DNA of 35,669 nucleotides from Aureobasidium sp. EXF-3400 (Eukaryota; Ascomycota; Dothideomycetes; Dothideales; Saccotheciaceae), in NCBI GenBank assembly GCA_024195585.1, contig SWBL01000436.1, positions 1 through 35,669 on the forward strand, written 5' to 3'. This document shows positions 21,247 to 31,558 of this stretch, piece after piece. Each line of letters begins with the position of its first letter. Positions within the stretch are counted from its first letter, which is position 1. A program made the position numbers and the translations under genes. Under the pieces are notes generated by a model, which ran no database searches, was not told the origin of the DNA, and was given only the letters and a program-made list of their open reading frames with translations.

Positions 21247-22806
21247 CTACCAAATAGAAAATTCGATGCTTGCAGAATGATAAGCGTCGCGTAGACGTTT
21301 CATCCTTGCTCCGCTTTCTCTCCGTCGAGCATCTGTTTCCGACCAAACTTCTCCCGAGGTTCGATGTCGGCGATGTCGGTAATGTAGGTCTTCATCCCAA
21401 CTTCCTATACGAACCTCACTCAATTCCGGCATGATCTCTGCACGTTGTTCAAGCAGGTATTCCAATGACGGAACGAGGGAGGCAGTACACTGGGTCAATT
21501 CTAGCTTTTCCAATTGGTGTGGGAGTAGATCTTGAATCATTGGATCCGGTGAGAACCTGAGCAGCATATCCTCACTGGTGGTCAAATGCCTGAGTGAGGT
21601 ATATTCGCGCAGAAAACCAAAATTGTTGAAATACAAGTCGTCAGGTTTATCCCATAGATTGCGACTATCAGTCTGGACAGGATAAAGCGACCAATAGCAT
21701 AAGTCCAACTCGAGACTCCTAATACTGGCTCGATGAGGATGCATGGCCTTACTGAGCTCATATATCGGCCAATTCGAGTCTGGCATATCACAGGAGAATA
21801 CTTCGAGATCAGTGCAACGACTCAGCACATCCTGTAAGACGCGTGGATGCATAGCGCAATACGAGAGTTTGAGGCTTTTCAGGCCAGAAGAGAATGGTCC
21901 AGTGGGTGCGTACTCTTCCGCGATGTCGAGATCGAACGCCTGTGTGATGTATGCGCTTCGGAGCGAAGGTAGAGCAAGGAACGGAAGCAGAAAGGAGAAT
22001 GGGAATCCTTGATAACATTCGAGATCGTAGTCATCCAATTCGTGAAAATTCTCGCCGGTGTAATTCGATCGCACACATATCGAGGTTAGATTTCGTAGGA
22101 AAAGGTTGCTTCCGATGATACGAGTGAAATGCGGCAGCGAGCTGGGACGTTCGAAATATTCCCAATTCGGCATGATCAAAGTTAACTTGTCGAGATTGGT
22201 TGTTAGCGAGAGTAGTAAGGTGATTTCTGCATCCTCTTGACCAGCTTCCAGAGCTTGGTACCATGACTCTCGCTCTTGTGCCGTGATATCTAGTTTCTCT
22301 AAGTGCTCACAATACAGAGAGAGCAGTTGTGTAGATGCCTGACTGTCATGGATAGGTTCGGCACTAAGAAATGCCTCAAATGTCCCATCGTCTAGAAAGG
22401 GTTCTCTCGGAAATCTGTCCAGATTCTCCCATTGCCAGAACTCAGGGACATGGTCCGCAAGTAAATGCTCTAAAGTGCCAGGCTGAAACCATGCCTTTAT
22501 ACACACATTCCGCACGGATCTTGCAAGGTCTGGGCGCTGTAGCAAGGTCTGCAAGTAGCCATGGATATACTTCAGTTCGAGTGGGATCTTTATTGTGTTT
22601 GGTTTGACGTAAGTCTGGTAAAGCAGAGGTTCTGCTGTGGAGCGCAGTCTTCGAGATGTCCGGCATAGACTGACAAGGCTCGAGCATGATTGACGAAAAT
22701 CTTCATCACCAGGCTCGTCGTCGGAGAGGTTGTACGTCCATTTTGTTTCGACCACGAGCTCCTGGAAGATTGACGAGAGTATTTCCGTGGGCAGTTGTTG
22801 GAGCAT
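21247..22806 (-). CDS. F-box domain protein, 519 aa
   Basis: This is a single exon. The frame is open back to 22851, but the first ATG is at 22806, giving MLQQLPTEILSSIFQELV, a standard F-box start. A short insertion (NLSDDEPGDEDF) follows, then the rest of the box, VSLCRTSRRLRSTAEPLLYQ (about residues 44-65). The rest is leucine-rich with irregular repeats (for example LKSLKLSYCAMHPRVLQDVL). It is a typical Pezizomycotina F-box/LRR protein and is not close in sequence to the two paralogs to its left. TATATATA at 22831-22838 lies only 25 bases upstream of the ATG, so a short leader or a different transcription start is possible. Target unknown. Confidence 0.8.
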   Translation of the reverse strand: MLQQLPTEILSSIFQELVVETKWTYNLSDDEPGDEDFRQSCSSLVSLCRTSRRLRSTAEPLLYQTYVKPNTIKIPLELKYIHGYLQTLLQRPDLARSVRNVCIKAWFQPGTLEHLLADHVPEFWQWENLDRFPREPFLDDGTFEAFLSAEPIHDSQASTQLLSLYCEHLEKLDITAQERESWYQALEAGQEDAEITLLLSLTTNLDKLTLIMPNWEYFERPSSLPHFTRIIGSNLFLRNLTSICVRSNYTGENFHELDDYDLECYQGFPFSFLLPFLALPSLRSAYITQAFDLDIAEEYAPTGPFSSGLKSLKLSYCAMHPRVLQDVLSRCTDLEVFSCDMPDSNWPIYELSKAMHPHRASIRSLELDLCYWSLYPVQTDSRNLWDKPDDLYFNNFGFLREYTSLRHLTTSEDMLLRFSPDPMIQDLLPHQLEKLELTQCTASLVPSLEYLLEQRAEIMPELSEVRIGSWDEDLHYRHRRHRTSGEVWSETDARRRESGARMKRLRDAYHSASIEFSIW

Positions 22807-23627
22807 GTCGTTGGTCAAGACTTGTCTCACTATATATACAAGACGAATCAAGAGGTCCAGAAAGAATGCAAGGAGTGATTGAAATAACGATCAAGAAGGA
22901 CGTGAGATGCGGAGAATTGCTGTGAATTGTGATAACCAGCGACACTACCGAGTGGAAGCGTGGAGGTGGCGGCTTGTTCATTCATGTATACTCTCTATCG
23001 ACAAGACCTAGCGGTAGTTGTTAGTCACGAATCCTCAGAAGTTGCTCGCTCTTTCTCTGGGCTTCCAAAGCCCATAATTGATCGCTCTTCGTGACTCAAC
23101 CCTTGAGTGCCTCAATCTCGGCGTCTCGTTTTCGGTAGATTGGATCTCTGACGGTAAAGGCAGGACCGGTCATACAGAAGAAGTATCTCGAAGAGTTGAA
23201 GAAACAAACTCTGCGCAGTACATTACGATGGATGATCTGTTTTCTGACGTTGTCGCTAGTGTATAGAGTGTAGATGGAGAGATGAAGGCTGGGAGGGAGT
23301 CATGTCACACTGGAACCCATCTCACGAAACCTGCCAAATTGATTGGGCTTGGCGTTGCCTAGCTTCTACTTCCTTGTTTCCTCCTTTCCACACATCAATG
23401 AACGGCAAGGGTATTTTGCAATACGAATGGCGAGCGGAAGTAATTGGAACAATCATCGTACAGTCAGGGTGTTGAGACACCAAAAGAACTATGATTGAGA
23501 AGAATGAAGACGCTGGCAGCCACACAAAAATAACAGTAGGTCCCTCCTCTTTTTTGCACCATGATCATGAAGAGAAATAAAACACCTTCTTAACAAAGCC
23601 CCTTCCTTATATTACAAGATCTCTGAT
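22807..23627. other. intergenic between the F-box and Set3-like genes
   Basis: This holds the F-box gene promoter (TATATATA at 22831-22838) and the 3' flank of the Set3-like gene. A 62-codon plus-strand frame at 23078-23266 has no recognisable features. Confidence 0.45.
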
Positions 23628-26492
23628 TCAAGCTGGTGGTACTACTGACTCTTGGCTTCCCAATGGTGGCGCTGTTGCATCGATTGCCTGCTCTGATGCT
23701 GGAGAGTCGGTGACAGCCACTCCATTCAAGATGCTCTCCTTGTCTTTGGCTGATACGCTGTCTGTCAAACTGGCAGCAGGGGAGATGTCTCTTGGCTGGT
23801 GCACTTTATTGCGTTTCGTGTAATCGCTTAGGCTCAACTTCTTCCTAGCAGGACTGGGGTTCACTGCCGCAGAGACGGATGGCGAAAAGAGGGGTATACT
23901 AGAAAGACCAGGCGTCATGGTTGCGGGTGATTGTGTTACAAGTGAAGGTGAAGTTGCAGAGTTCAACGCTGGAGGCATAGTTATATGCATCTCAGGGTGG
24001 GTCGGTTTGAACTCTGGAGAGGCAGGATGCACCTCACCAATACTCGGTGCTTCTTTCTGTGGCCATGGTGGTGGTGGTGGATCCATTGGCGGATGTGAGG
24101 GAACGCCTGGTTTTATTGTGGAGGGACTTGCTGAGCTGTATGACGATCCAGGCTCTCGGTCGTTAGGAGGTGTAGCACGATTAGGCTCATCATCCATGTC
24201 CTGCATGTCGGTATCTACTGGACCAAAGGCGGGCGACAATGAAGCAGGACGTGCTTGTGTAGCCTCGCTCATTTCAACATCGACGTGCTTGATGGACACA
24301 GGCGACAGTGGAGTGGCTTCTGAAGCGGCACCATCACTTTTCGGGCTTTGTTCAGCATGGTCGAGCTCCATGTTTTCGTCCGGGTGGATCCCGTTAGTGC
24401 GTAAATCGTCAGGCGTCTCGCTCTCGGCCTTTCGCTTGAGGTTGTTCGAGGCACACCTTCGAAGCAGGCGTTGCGTCACTGACAAATACTGCTTCTTCTT
24501 TGGTGGCGTCGGCATTGGCGGTCCTGGAGGGTCGTCGTTGTCCATGTCGCATTGAACTGACGAATCAACGTAGACTGGCTTGGGAGTGTCGGAAGACTGC
24601 TTGCCTGACTTCGCAGGTTTTGATGGCCGCTTGGAGATAGTACCGCGACGTGAAGAAGAAGGTTCTGAAGATTGTTGTTTTGAAGAACTGCTCTGTGGCA
24701 GCAGAGGGGTAGCACCACTGTGACGCTTCTTTTTCTGTCGACCGCTCTCCTCCTCTTGTCGTCGAAACATCTCTTCCTCGCGCATGAGCTTCTTCTTTTC
24801 ACGTTCGGACATCTCGGGAACAACGGCTGAGTAATGAGTGCCAGGAGTAATGTCTCGACTGGCTGAGCCTCGGAGTGAACTAGACACAGATCGAGTGTCT
24901 GTCATATCATCATCGACTTCGATTTTTCGAGCCTCGCTACCAGAGCGGCTGTGGCTGTTTCGGTTCGGATCAGCGGGTGAAAGATTGTTGGTCGTCTTCT
25001 TGCGACGAGCCTTCGGTACTTTGACGGGGGCAGCAGCTGTCTCGGCGGGCTCGATAGGCTGAGGTTGACCACGTCGATCGAATCTTGCCATCAGACAGCC
25101 TTCGCCGTTACATGCGCAAGGACCACAATTGGCGAGCACATTGGACACCCACATGGCAATAGCATATTTGATGTCAGCAGGCACATCGCCGTGCACAACA
25201 CCTCTTTCGGCATACATTGCCTTGATGGTGTCGTCTGTCTGCCAAGCGACAGTGATCTCCTCGCCAGACTGAAGATCCTGAGTTGCCATGAAACAGAAAT
25301 GATAGTTGGTACCATCGGTGATGATAGTCTGAATCTCTGTATTTGGTCGACAGCTGCGACGGACATAGCGGAACATGGTGCCCTCTTGGCGAGCGTCAAT
25401 GTAAATAGGGAGCTGAGGGTGGAAGAAGACAAAGGGTTCAGCATGGCGCAGTGACGACCAACGACTCTCAGGATCGTTCATGTATTCCTCCTTGTACCCA
25501 ATGTGTCCACGAAGCTCACCAATGAAGGTGCGCTTCGATATGTCCTGCTCAACAGTCAGGCAGGGCCACTTCGGAGGCTCAGCCTGATCGGTGAAATTTG
25601 AATCTGCCTCCCAATGCAAGGCAACCTCGGGTCGACCAGGCATATCTTCGAAGGGCCCGTCCCATCGGAGGAAGATGTCATTCTGACTAAGGCCGTTGGT
25701 GTCTTTCTCGACGACGACCGGGTTCTTTAACCATTCAGATAATGAGTTTGTAACGGCAATGTTGTTCATGAGATTTGTTTCTGTCTCGACATGCGAAGAG
25801 ACTTGGGAGTATAACCGGAGAAATTCTTCTGAGTACCATGGTATGATAGGTCTTGACGGATCTGGTGATGGACTACGAGCTGTGGTTATCGTACCATTTC
25901 GTTTGCGACCGGTAGGGGCGTGGTTGCCAGCTGCAGAGGGGCGGTGACCTGTCTTTGGGCGTTTGGCGGGAGGTGGTTGATCGCGCGGACTGGCACTCTT
26001 ACGGTCGCGAGCTTGTAGCAGGGAACCATTGACGGCGGCTGGCGACTCCTTCTGCTTTTTACGATGTTTCGGACCGGGTCGTCGCGAGTCAAGAGCTTGT
26101 CGCTGTATTTGTTTTTTCTGTCTCTCTTTGGCTTGGTCTGCATCGAGCCATCGCGGTTGACAGTCGAAACAGTAGTGCTTTTGATGCTCACCAGGACGAT
26201 CTGCCTCGGTAGGATAGTAGCAGATCATGTGTTGCCAGTTGTTGCAAGTTTCGCATTGCACCGAGAAGCCGTCGTCGTGGCGCATGCCGCAAATACAGAT
26301 GATCTCTCCATCGTCTTCTTCGACACCGTCGTCGATGGGCGGTTGTGTTTGTCGTCGCGAAACTGAAGGAGGGACAGCAAAAGGTTGAGTCGACAGAGGG
26401 TGGTGATGGTGGTGCTGCTGGCGAGCAGCAGCAACTAGTGCATTCAAGGGCGGCGGGACGTCTGTCATAATCCAGCTGCCTGTTGTCGTCAT
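23628..26492 (-). CDS. SET3: Set3-like PHD-finger and SET-domain protein, 954 aa
   Basis: This is a single exon. The N-terminus has a His run, then a C4HC3 PHD finger (Cys66, Cys68, Cys80, Cys83, His88, Cys91, Cys108, Cys111; motif CICGMRHDDGFSVQC). A basic linker (RRPGPKHRKKQK) follows. The SET domain spans about residues 310-420, with RTFIGELRGHIG, RRSCRPNTEIQ and SGEEITVAWQ. The C-terminal half is Pro/Ser-rich and disordered. PHD plus SET with this order is the Set3/SETD5/MLL5-like class, which anchors a histone deacetylase complex to methylated H3K4. The catalytic NHSC and the Tyr-containing GEELTYDY motifs of active methyltransferases are altered here (RRSC, GEEITVAW), so it is probably a reader and scaffold rather than an enzyme. 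Met9 is an alternative start. Confidence 0.9.
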   Translation of the reverse strand: MTTTGSWIMTDVPPPLNALVAAARQQHHHHHPLSTQPFAVPPSVSRRQTQPPIDDGVEEDDGEIICICGMRHDDGFSVQCETCNNWQHMICYYPTEADRPGEHQKHYCFDCQPRWLDADQAKERQKKQIQRQALDSRRPGPKHRKKQKESPAAVNGSLLQARDRKSASPRDQPPPAKRPKTGHRPSAAGNHAPTGRKRNGTITTARSPSPDPSRPIIPWYSEEFLRLYSQVSSHVETETNLMNNIAVTNSLSEWLKNPVVVEKDTNGLSQNDIFLRWDGPFEDMPGRPEVALHWEADSNFTDQAEPPKWPCLTVEQDISKRTFIGELRGHIGYKEEYMNDPESRWSSLRHAEPFVFFHPQLPIYIDARQEGTMFRYVRRSCRPNTEIQTIITDGTNYHFCFMATQDLQSGEEITVAWQTDDTIKAMYAERGVVHGDVPADIKYAIAMWVSNVLANCGPCACNGEGCLMARFDRRGQPQPIEPAETAAAPVKVPKARRKKTTNNLSPADPNRNSHSRSGSEARKIEVDDDMTDTRSVSSSLRGSASRDITPGTHYSAVVPEMSEREKKKLMREEEMFRRQEEESGRQKKKRHSGATPLLPQSSSSKQQSSEPSSSRRGTISKRPSKPAKSGKQSSDTPKPVYVDSSVQCDMDNDDPPGPPMPTPPKKKQYLSVTQRLLRRCASNNLKRKAESETPDDLRTNGIHPDENMELDHAEQSPKSDGAASEATPLSPVSIKHVDVEMSEATQARPASLSPAFGPVDTDMQDMDDEPNRATPPNDREPGSSYSSASPSTIKPGVPSHPPMDPPPPPWPQKEAPSIGEVHPASPEFKPTHPEMHITMPPALNSATSPSLVTQSPATMTPGLSSIPLFSPSVSAAVNPSPARKKLSLSDYTKRNKVHQPRDISPAASLTDSVSAKDKESILNGVAVTDSPASEQAIDATAPPLGSQESVVPPA

Positions 26493-28144
26493 GCACAGAT
26501 GGTGTTGGTGGGGTGTTCTATGTCGTGCGCGGTGTCGGATCGTAACAACGCATGTCGCTGAGGTCCTGGAATGTCGAGGCTGTAGACAGGGATGGTTAAT
26601 TTACACAAAGGCCTGGCGCGATGCTGCGCTGGCTTGAAGAGGACTGATGAAGTCGACCAACACTGACGGAAGCCTGTTGACTACAGAGGGAAGTGGAAAG
26701 GAGAAGGACGACTGTGTCGTTAGTGGTCGAGGGTGGGTCAAGACAGAGACGAGAAGGTGAGAGATCGGAGCCGAGTTTGGCGAAAATGGCTGGCAGAAGG
26801 TATGTGACAGCGACGACGAGAAGCGCAACGGCAGAAAGGAAATCAGGCGACGGTCAGAAGCATTGGCGACAAGGTCGAGAGTGAGAATGGTGAGAAGAGT
26901 GGGAGTCAGAAATGGCAAGTCCGACAGACCAGAACGCGCCTGCCAACTTCGCCCTCCTCAAAGCACGTGATTGACCCTTGCATTATTCTTTTTCTCTCCC
27001 AACTGTCAGAGAAAATATTAAACAACGTCTGTGGTCGTCGCTGTTTGCCCCTGGTCTATGCCGCCGCTCTCTTTGGGCATGCCTGGACTGTTGAAGGCCT
27101 TTGGCTAGAGAGAGCTGTGACATGAGAGAGGCTTTGTCGTGGTAAACATCGTCGCGCTCGACGGCAGCAGACAGCACCACTGTGAGCAGCAAAGCAAGCA
27201 GGGCATCGCGAAGAGCAACAAAGTCTACAGAGATAACGCGGGAAAAGCCAAAATTGTCGCACTAGCCGAACATTTTATTGGCTGTTGTCCTTAGCCCCTC
27301 CGCGCTAGCTTGCGCCAAGCCACTCACCTTCCTCCTGAGCTGGCCCCCTCTTTTGGTTTTCATCGGTTCAGACGCTCTCATCTCCTGAGGCATGTTTTTG
27401 CAGCTGAGCCTCAGAACATCTGCGACGTGGATCCTTTTCATTTGTAAACGCCTTCCCGACACGCCCGAGACAAATTCCAGCGATGATTACCGGCGCTCCA
27501 TTCGAGCGAGCACGGTGGTGCAGGTTGAGACTCGAGGCTGACGACACTGTGACAGGAAATTCCCAGTACCCATGTCTCGAGTTCGTCCGAGTCGTCCGCG
27601 GCCGGTAGCGTGCAGCTTCTCCGCTCTCATCCCGTGTCCCGGCGCTTTCGACTTCGTGTGTCCGCTGTCTCGTTGCCAGAGGAGGTTTGTTGATGCTGAC
27701 AAGATTTGTGTGCATGTGCTCTGCATCTTGATGGTCGTAAACATCAGGTCATGGTGGCCATCTTGGTTGAGTTTGTGTATTGTCTGTGTTTTGGTGTCGC
27801 CTCAACGACGTAGAAGCAGGGTGGCGCCACATTCTTGAACTCTTGCTTACCTCCGCTCTCGAAGAGTAAGCAGCTGCATAGGTCCAATAAACACATGCTA
27901 GTTGTATCGTTGTTGCTGTGCAGAAATCGCAGGTTGGCGAGACAGTGCAATCGTTCGCTTGAACTTTGTACATTGATGGTCAGCAAATCTCCTTGAGACT
28001 ATGCTTGCGGATGGCTCTCTGAATGAAGCCATGAATGTCTCCGAGAGTATATATGTTGTTGCAGATGAGGCATAACCTTTGGTGTCTAAAATCGTAAGCT
28101 CAGAAGCTACCCATACATGCGAAGCCGTCGTGTGATCGGAGATT
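26493..28144. other. 1.65-kb intergenic region
   Basis: This is the 5' flank of the Set3-like gene followed by the 3' flank of the APC permease gene. Several frames of 60-126 codons are open on both strands, but none shows a family signature, and most are Ser/Arg/Pro-rich as expected from CT-rich leader DNA. No RNA gene or repeat was recognised. Confidence 0.5.
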
Positions 28145-29980
28145 CTAGTCATGAGCAATGGTCTCAACACGAGGGGACTTGGGCCCCTCTGCTTCGAGTG
28201 TTTGCTGGATCCTATGCGACGGCAACCATCTCTCTGCAGGAATGACGAAGTACGATATGATGGCGAAAATTGTGACAATCGCCATGATCACTGGGGCATA
28301 GTTCAGATTGCCAGCCGTAACGGGGAAAGCGTACGGCGAGAACAAGATGGCAACGACCCAGCCATTCCAGAAAATGGCGATGAATTGGAAAGGCTTGCTC
28401 AACTTCCCAAGGCTCCATCTGGGTTTGGGGAATGTCTTCGGAGTGAGCACGAGTCTCGCAAGACAAATCAGACCGTATGCAGCGGCGGAAGGAACACCAG
28501 CGGCTGAAACCAGACTGGTGAACGCAGTGCTGGATGGAAGGATCGTACAGGTGATAATGGCTGAAACTACCCAGACGACAATCACGGCGTTCTTGGGCTG
28601 GCCATTTGAGACCTGAGAGACCCATCCAGAGAATGGAAGGACGCCATCTCTTGCGACAGCAAATACCAATCTTGATGCAGCAAGGACAGCGACTGCAGTG
28701 TTGAACCAGAGGGCTACAATACAGACAACGTTCATGACGACATGTCCGCCCTGGCCAAGGACCACGGCGTAAAGTGGTACGAATGGCTGCTCAGAACCAA
28801 ACTGGAAGAAGGTGTCTGCATCAGGCTGAATGTTTATCAGCGGAATTTTGGTCTATCAGAAGGGTGACATAACTTACCACACAGAACAAGAACAGGATAA
28901 CCACGACAAAGCCACCAACGCCACTAACCACAGTACTCCAGAAAATACCTCTAGCCGCGGTCACACTGGCGTTCTTCGTTTCTTCTGCAACATGCCCAGA
29001 AGCATCGAATCCGATCAAGATACCAGCAGTAGCCAGATAAGACAAACACCAGTTCCAGCCAGCAGGCGCTCCGGTACCATTGTAAGTAGTCATGAAAGCT
29101 TCATGAGCAGTGCGGAAACCATAAGTTTGAGCCACTCCAATAGGCAGCCAGACCATGTTGAGCACAAAATCCAGCAAGACCATACCGGAAGATGCATAAA
29201 ATATCCAGCGGAAGTACTTGGGAGGAAGCAGGTTGACGATGCAAGCGACTGCCAACATCACCTCGGTAACGGCCCATTGAACAGCACGATATTTGATGTG
29301 ATCCGAATCAGATGGGTAGTCAACATTGAAGACCACAATCTCGGCAAGAAGGTAATTGACAGCACCTTGAGTGTTACTGGCGCAGAAAGTCGTCCAAGCA
29401 GTGGTAGACCACCAAGCCACAATGAAGCCGAAGAAGCGTCCGAATCTAGGTCCTCCTGCCTCAGCAGCCCAGAGATATATGGATCCAGCGAGAGGCAAAG
29501 AGGAGCATATCTCTGCGATGACAGCCGCTGTGATGAATGTAAAAACGCAGGTCACGATGTAGGAAGTCCAGTAGGCCAGGTTGCCGCCTGCGCTGATTCC
29601 AGTTGAAAACGTCACGCGAACACCTCCCACAAAATACAGGGCCGCTGTTTAGGTGATTAGAAGAGGTGTTTCGATACCAAAGCTTCCTAATACTCACCAA
29701 ATGTTGTTGAAAAGTTGTGAAACAGCGTATAAGAGCGATGCCTTATGGATCATAAGATATAGCCAAATGCAGATGTGGAAGCAACTTACAATACTGGCTT
29801 GTAGCCTAGATTCTCCTACAAAGTTTTACTGTCAGAATCACAATCTGACCCTCAATGCGCGATGTGAATTTATGAGAATATGTCAAAACGTACCAAAAGC
29901 TCAGCATCAGAATCAGACTCGCTCGCTCGTAAACGAGCAACCTCATCTGCATAAGCCTGGCTCGACGGATCCTGCTGCAT
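28145..29980 (-). CDS. APC-superfamily amino acid/choline/GABA permease, 534 aa, five exons
   Basis: Exons: 29980-29894, 29815-29790, 29741-29698, 29644-28878 and 28825-28145, with introns of 78, 48, 53 and 52 nt, all in frame. The joined N-terminus reads AELLENLGYKPVLHRSYTLF, then HNFSTTFAALYFVGGVRVTF, the family's conserved entry to the first membrane helices. Later motifs are YLWAAEAGGPRFGRFFGFIV, AWWSTTAWTTFCASNTQGAV, AGILIGFDASGHVAEETKNA and AASRLVFAVARDGVLPFSGW, giving about 11-12 transmembrane helices. This is the fungal choline/GABA/polyamine-like permease group, a plasma-membrane or vacuolar importer. Two very short exons (26 and 44 nt) mean automatic prediction could miss the N-terminus. 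The exact substrate is unknown. Confidence 0.9.
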
Positions 29981-30783
29981 ATTGATATAAGCAAGCAGAG
30001 CCTGTTGAAGTAGTTGTCGATAATAATATTTTCTGACAGAACGTGAGGAAATGGTCGAGAAAAAAAATGCATTCACGAGGCCAAACAGGCAGGTGGCACG
30101 GCAGGGCCTGCATCGGGGCAAAATGAATCCACCGAAAGTGACGCTGCGTCTTTCACCAATCCGCTCAACAACCTCGTCGTCCACCAACCCGAGGCCTGAT
30201 TTAGAGCTCTCTTGCAGTAAGTATGCTATCTCTCTGCTATTTTATTCTTCCTTGCAAAGCTGCCTGTCGCCTCGATTTCAGGATTGAGTCGGCGAGACGC
30301 ATTACGGTACCATGTCGCCATTTAGCCGTTACTTTTGGCATCCCCAACACGCGACAACTTGGTAGTCACACGAATCATTGCCCTGGAAGTCACTTGGCAA
30401 TGCACTCAGACCTGGCCAAGTCAGACCAAGACTTGCGAATGGAGCTCTGGCAGTATCGGAGACCTATGAGCGAAAGAGCGTGGACGTGGCGTCGCGCGCG
30501 ACCATCACCATCCTTCTTGATTTACTGGACAAAGGCTAGTTGGTGCCACTGGATAAGTATGTATGAGTCGCGAGGTAATTGCTTGCCAAGAATAACGGCT
30601 GTCATTTTCCCAACACCCAAGGCTTTGATACGATATATCCAGAAAACCCACGATCAACCTGGCACATTGCACTCTCTATCTCTCCACTCACGCAGCACAA
30701 GCTGGTGGACCATGCCACCGCGCTGTCGTGCGCCTGGAACAACTTCATATACCCTATTTTCACACGCCTACCATCAAGCACAT
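29981..30783. other. intergenic between the permease and tRNA-Val
   Basis: This is the 5' flank of the permease. Open frames up to 191 codons on the plus strand (30223-30798) run into the tRNA and have no family motifs, so they are considered chance. Nothing else is recognised. Confidence 0.5.
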
Positions 30784-30857
30784 GGTTCTGTGGTGTAGTT
30801 GGTTATCACTTCTGTCTAACACACAGGCGGTCCCCGGTTCGAACCCGGGCGGAATCA
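30784..30857 (+). tRNA. tRNA-Val (anticodon AAC)
   Basis: The 74 bases fold as a complete cloverleaf. Acceptor GGTTCTG pairs with CGGAATC (two G-U), and the D-arm holds the A-box TGGTGTAGTTGG. Anticodon stem TCTGT/ACAGG flanks the loop CTAACAC, which has U33 and anticodon AAC. The T-arm has the perfect B-box GGTTCGAACCC, and the discriminator is A. There is no intron. AAC (read as IAC after editing) is the major fungal valine isoacceptor. CCA is not encoded, as expected for a nuclear gene. Confidence 0.96.
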
Positions 30858-30861
30858 TCTC

Positions 30862-30865
30862 TTTT
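30862..30865 (+). terminator. RNA polymerase III terminator of tRNA-Val
   Basis: TTTT begins five bases after the tRNA 3' end, the minimal RNA polymerase III termination signal. Confidence 0.6.
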
Positions 30866-31437
30866 GCCGTTCTCGCGACCTTCAGGAGGTCTGGCATAGG
30901 TGTGGTGAAGGTCAAGAATTGTTTTGGGAAATTCTGGGAAGGTGCGTCGTGACTTCCGTTTCCATTCTCACCAAGCTTCGCCCTTTTGCCAACCACAATC
31001 TATGAACGAATAAAGCCCAGTGAGGTCCTACGTGCTCGGATTCACAAGTCTACCGTAATGGTCCTCTCTCCTATGGCGAAATTGTGTGTTATGATAGGCT
31101 ATAGAAATGCACGAATGTTTTGGCAACAGAGTTCTGTCCATGGAGAGCCCGTTAGTTTTGATCCCCATCGAAGAAATGATCGCGCCGAGCTATGCCACAA
31201 TTTCTTGACTTCGGTATGTCTTTCCTTTTTGATAGTCTTTCACATCTGCGACGTGCTGTAACCAGAGGAGGTCCAGTGAAAAAGCATAACTCCCACTGGA
31301 TGTCATCTTGATCTGAAATCAATTGTGCATTTTGATAGCTGCTTGATTGCAGGCTTCTGCACGCGGAGAGCATGAGAAAAGACTGCCGTGCTACTACCCC
31401 TCGAAAATAGCATGCATAGTGAGACAAGCAAAAAGTG

Positions 31438-31465
31438 GTATCTATTCGTATCTATTCGTATCTAT
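31438..31465. repeat. 10-bp tandem repeat, about 2.8 units
   Basis: The unit GTATCTATTC is repeated twice exactly and once partially, ending in TATGCC. It is a minisatellite-like run in the 3' flank of the transporter gene. Confidence 0.8.
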
Positions 31466-31558
31466 GCCAGGCCTCTATAATCATAAACTCCAGATCCAAT
31501 TCCCAACCTCTAATTCAACCCAAAGCAAATATCGATGTACAAGCCCAGCTTGTCATAT

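Larger units (their letters stand above)
30858..31558. other. intergenic, 3' flank of the sugar transporter
   Basis: No gene is seen apart from the tRNA terminator. A short 10-bp tandem repeat is present at 31438-31465. Open frames up to 91 codons have no recognisable features. Confidence 0.5.

Noticed and set aside
22807..22851. N-terminal extension of the 21247 F-box gene
   Set aside because: The frame is open to 22851 but begins with TTG; the first ATG is 22806 and starts right at the F-box.
28830..29606. 258-codon plus-strand ORF
   Set aside because: It is antisense to the permease coding exon and has no recognisable domain.
30223..30798. 191-codon plus-strand ORF
   Set aside because: It overlaps the tRNA-Val gene and has low-information composition, with no motif or splice support.
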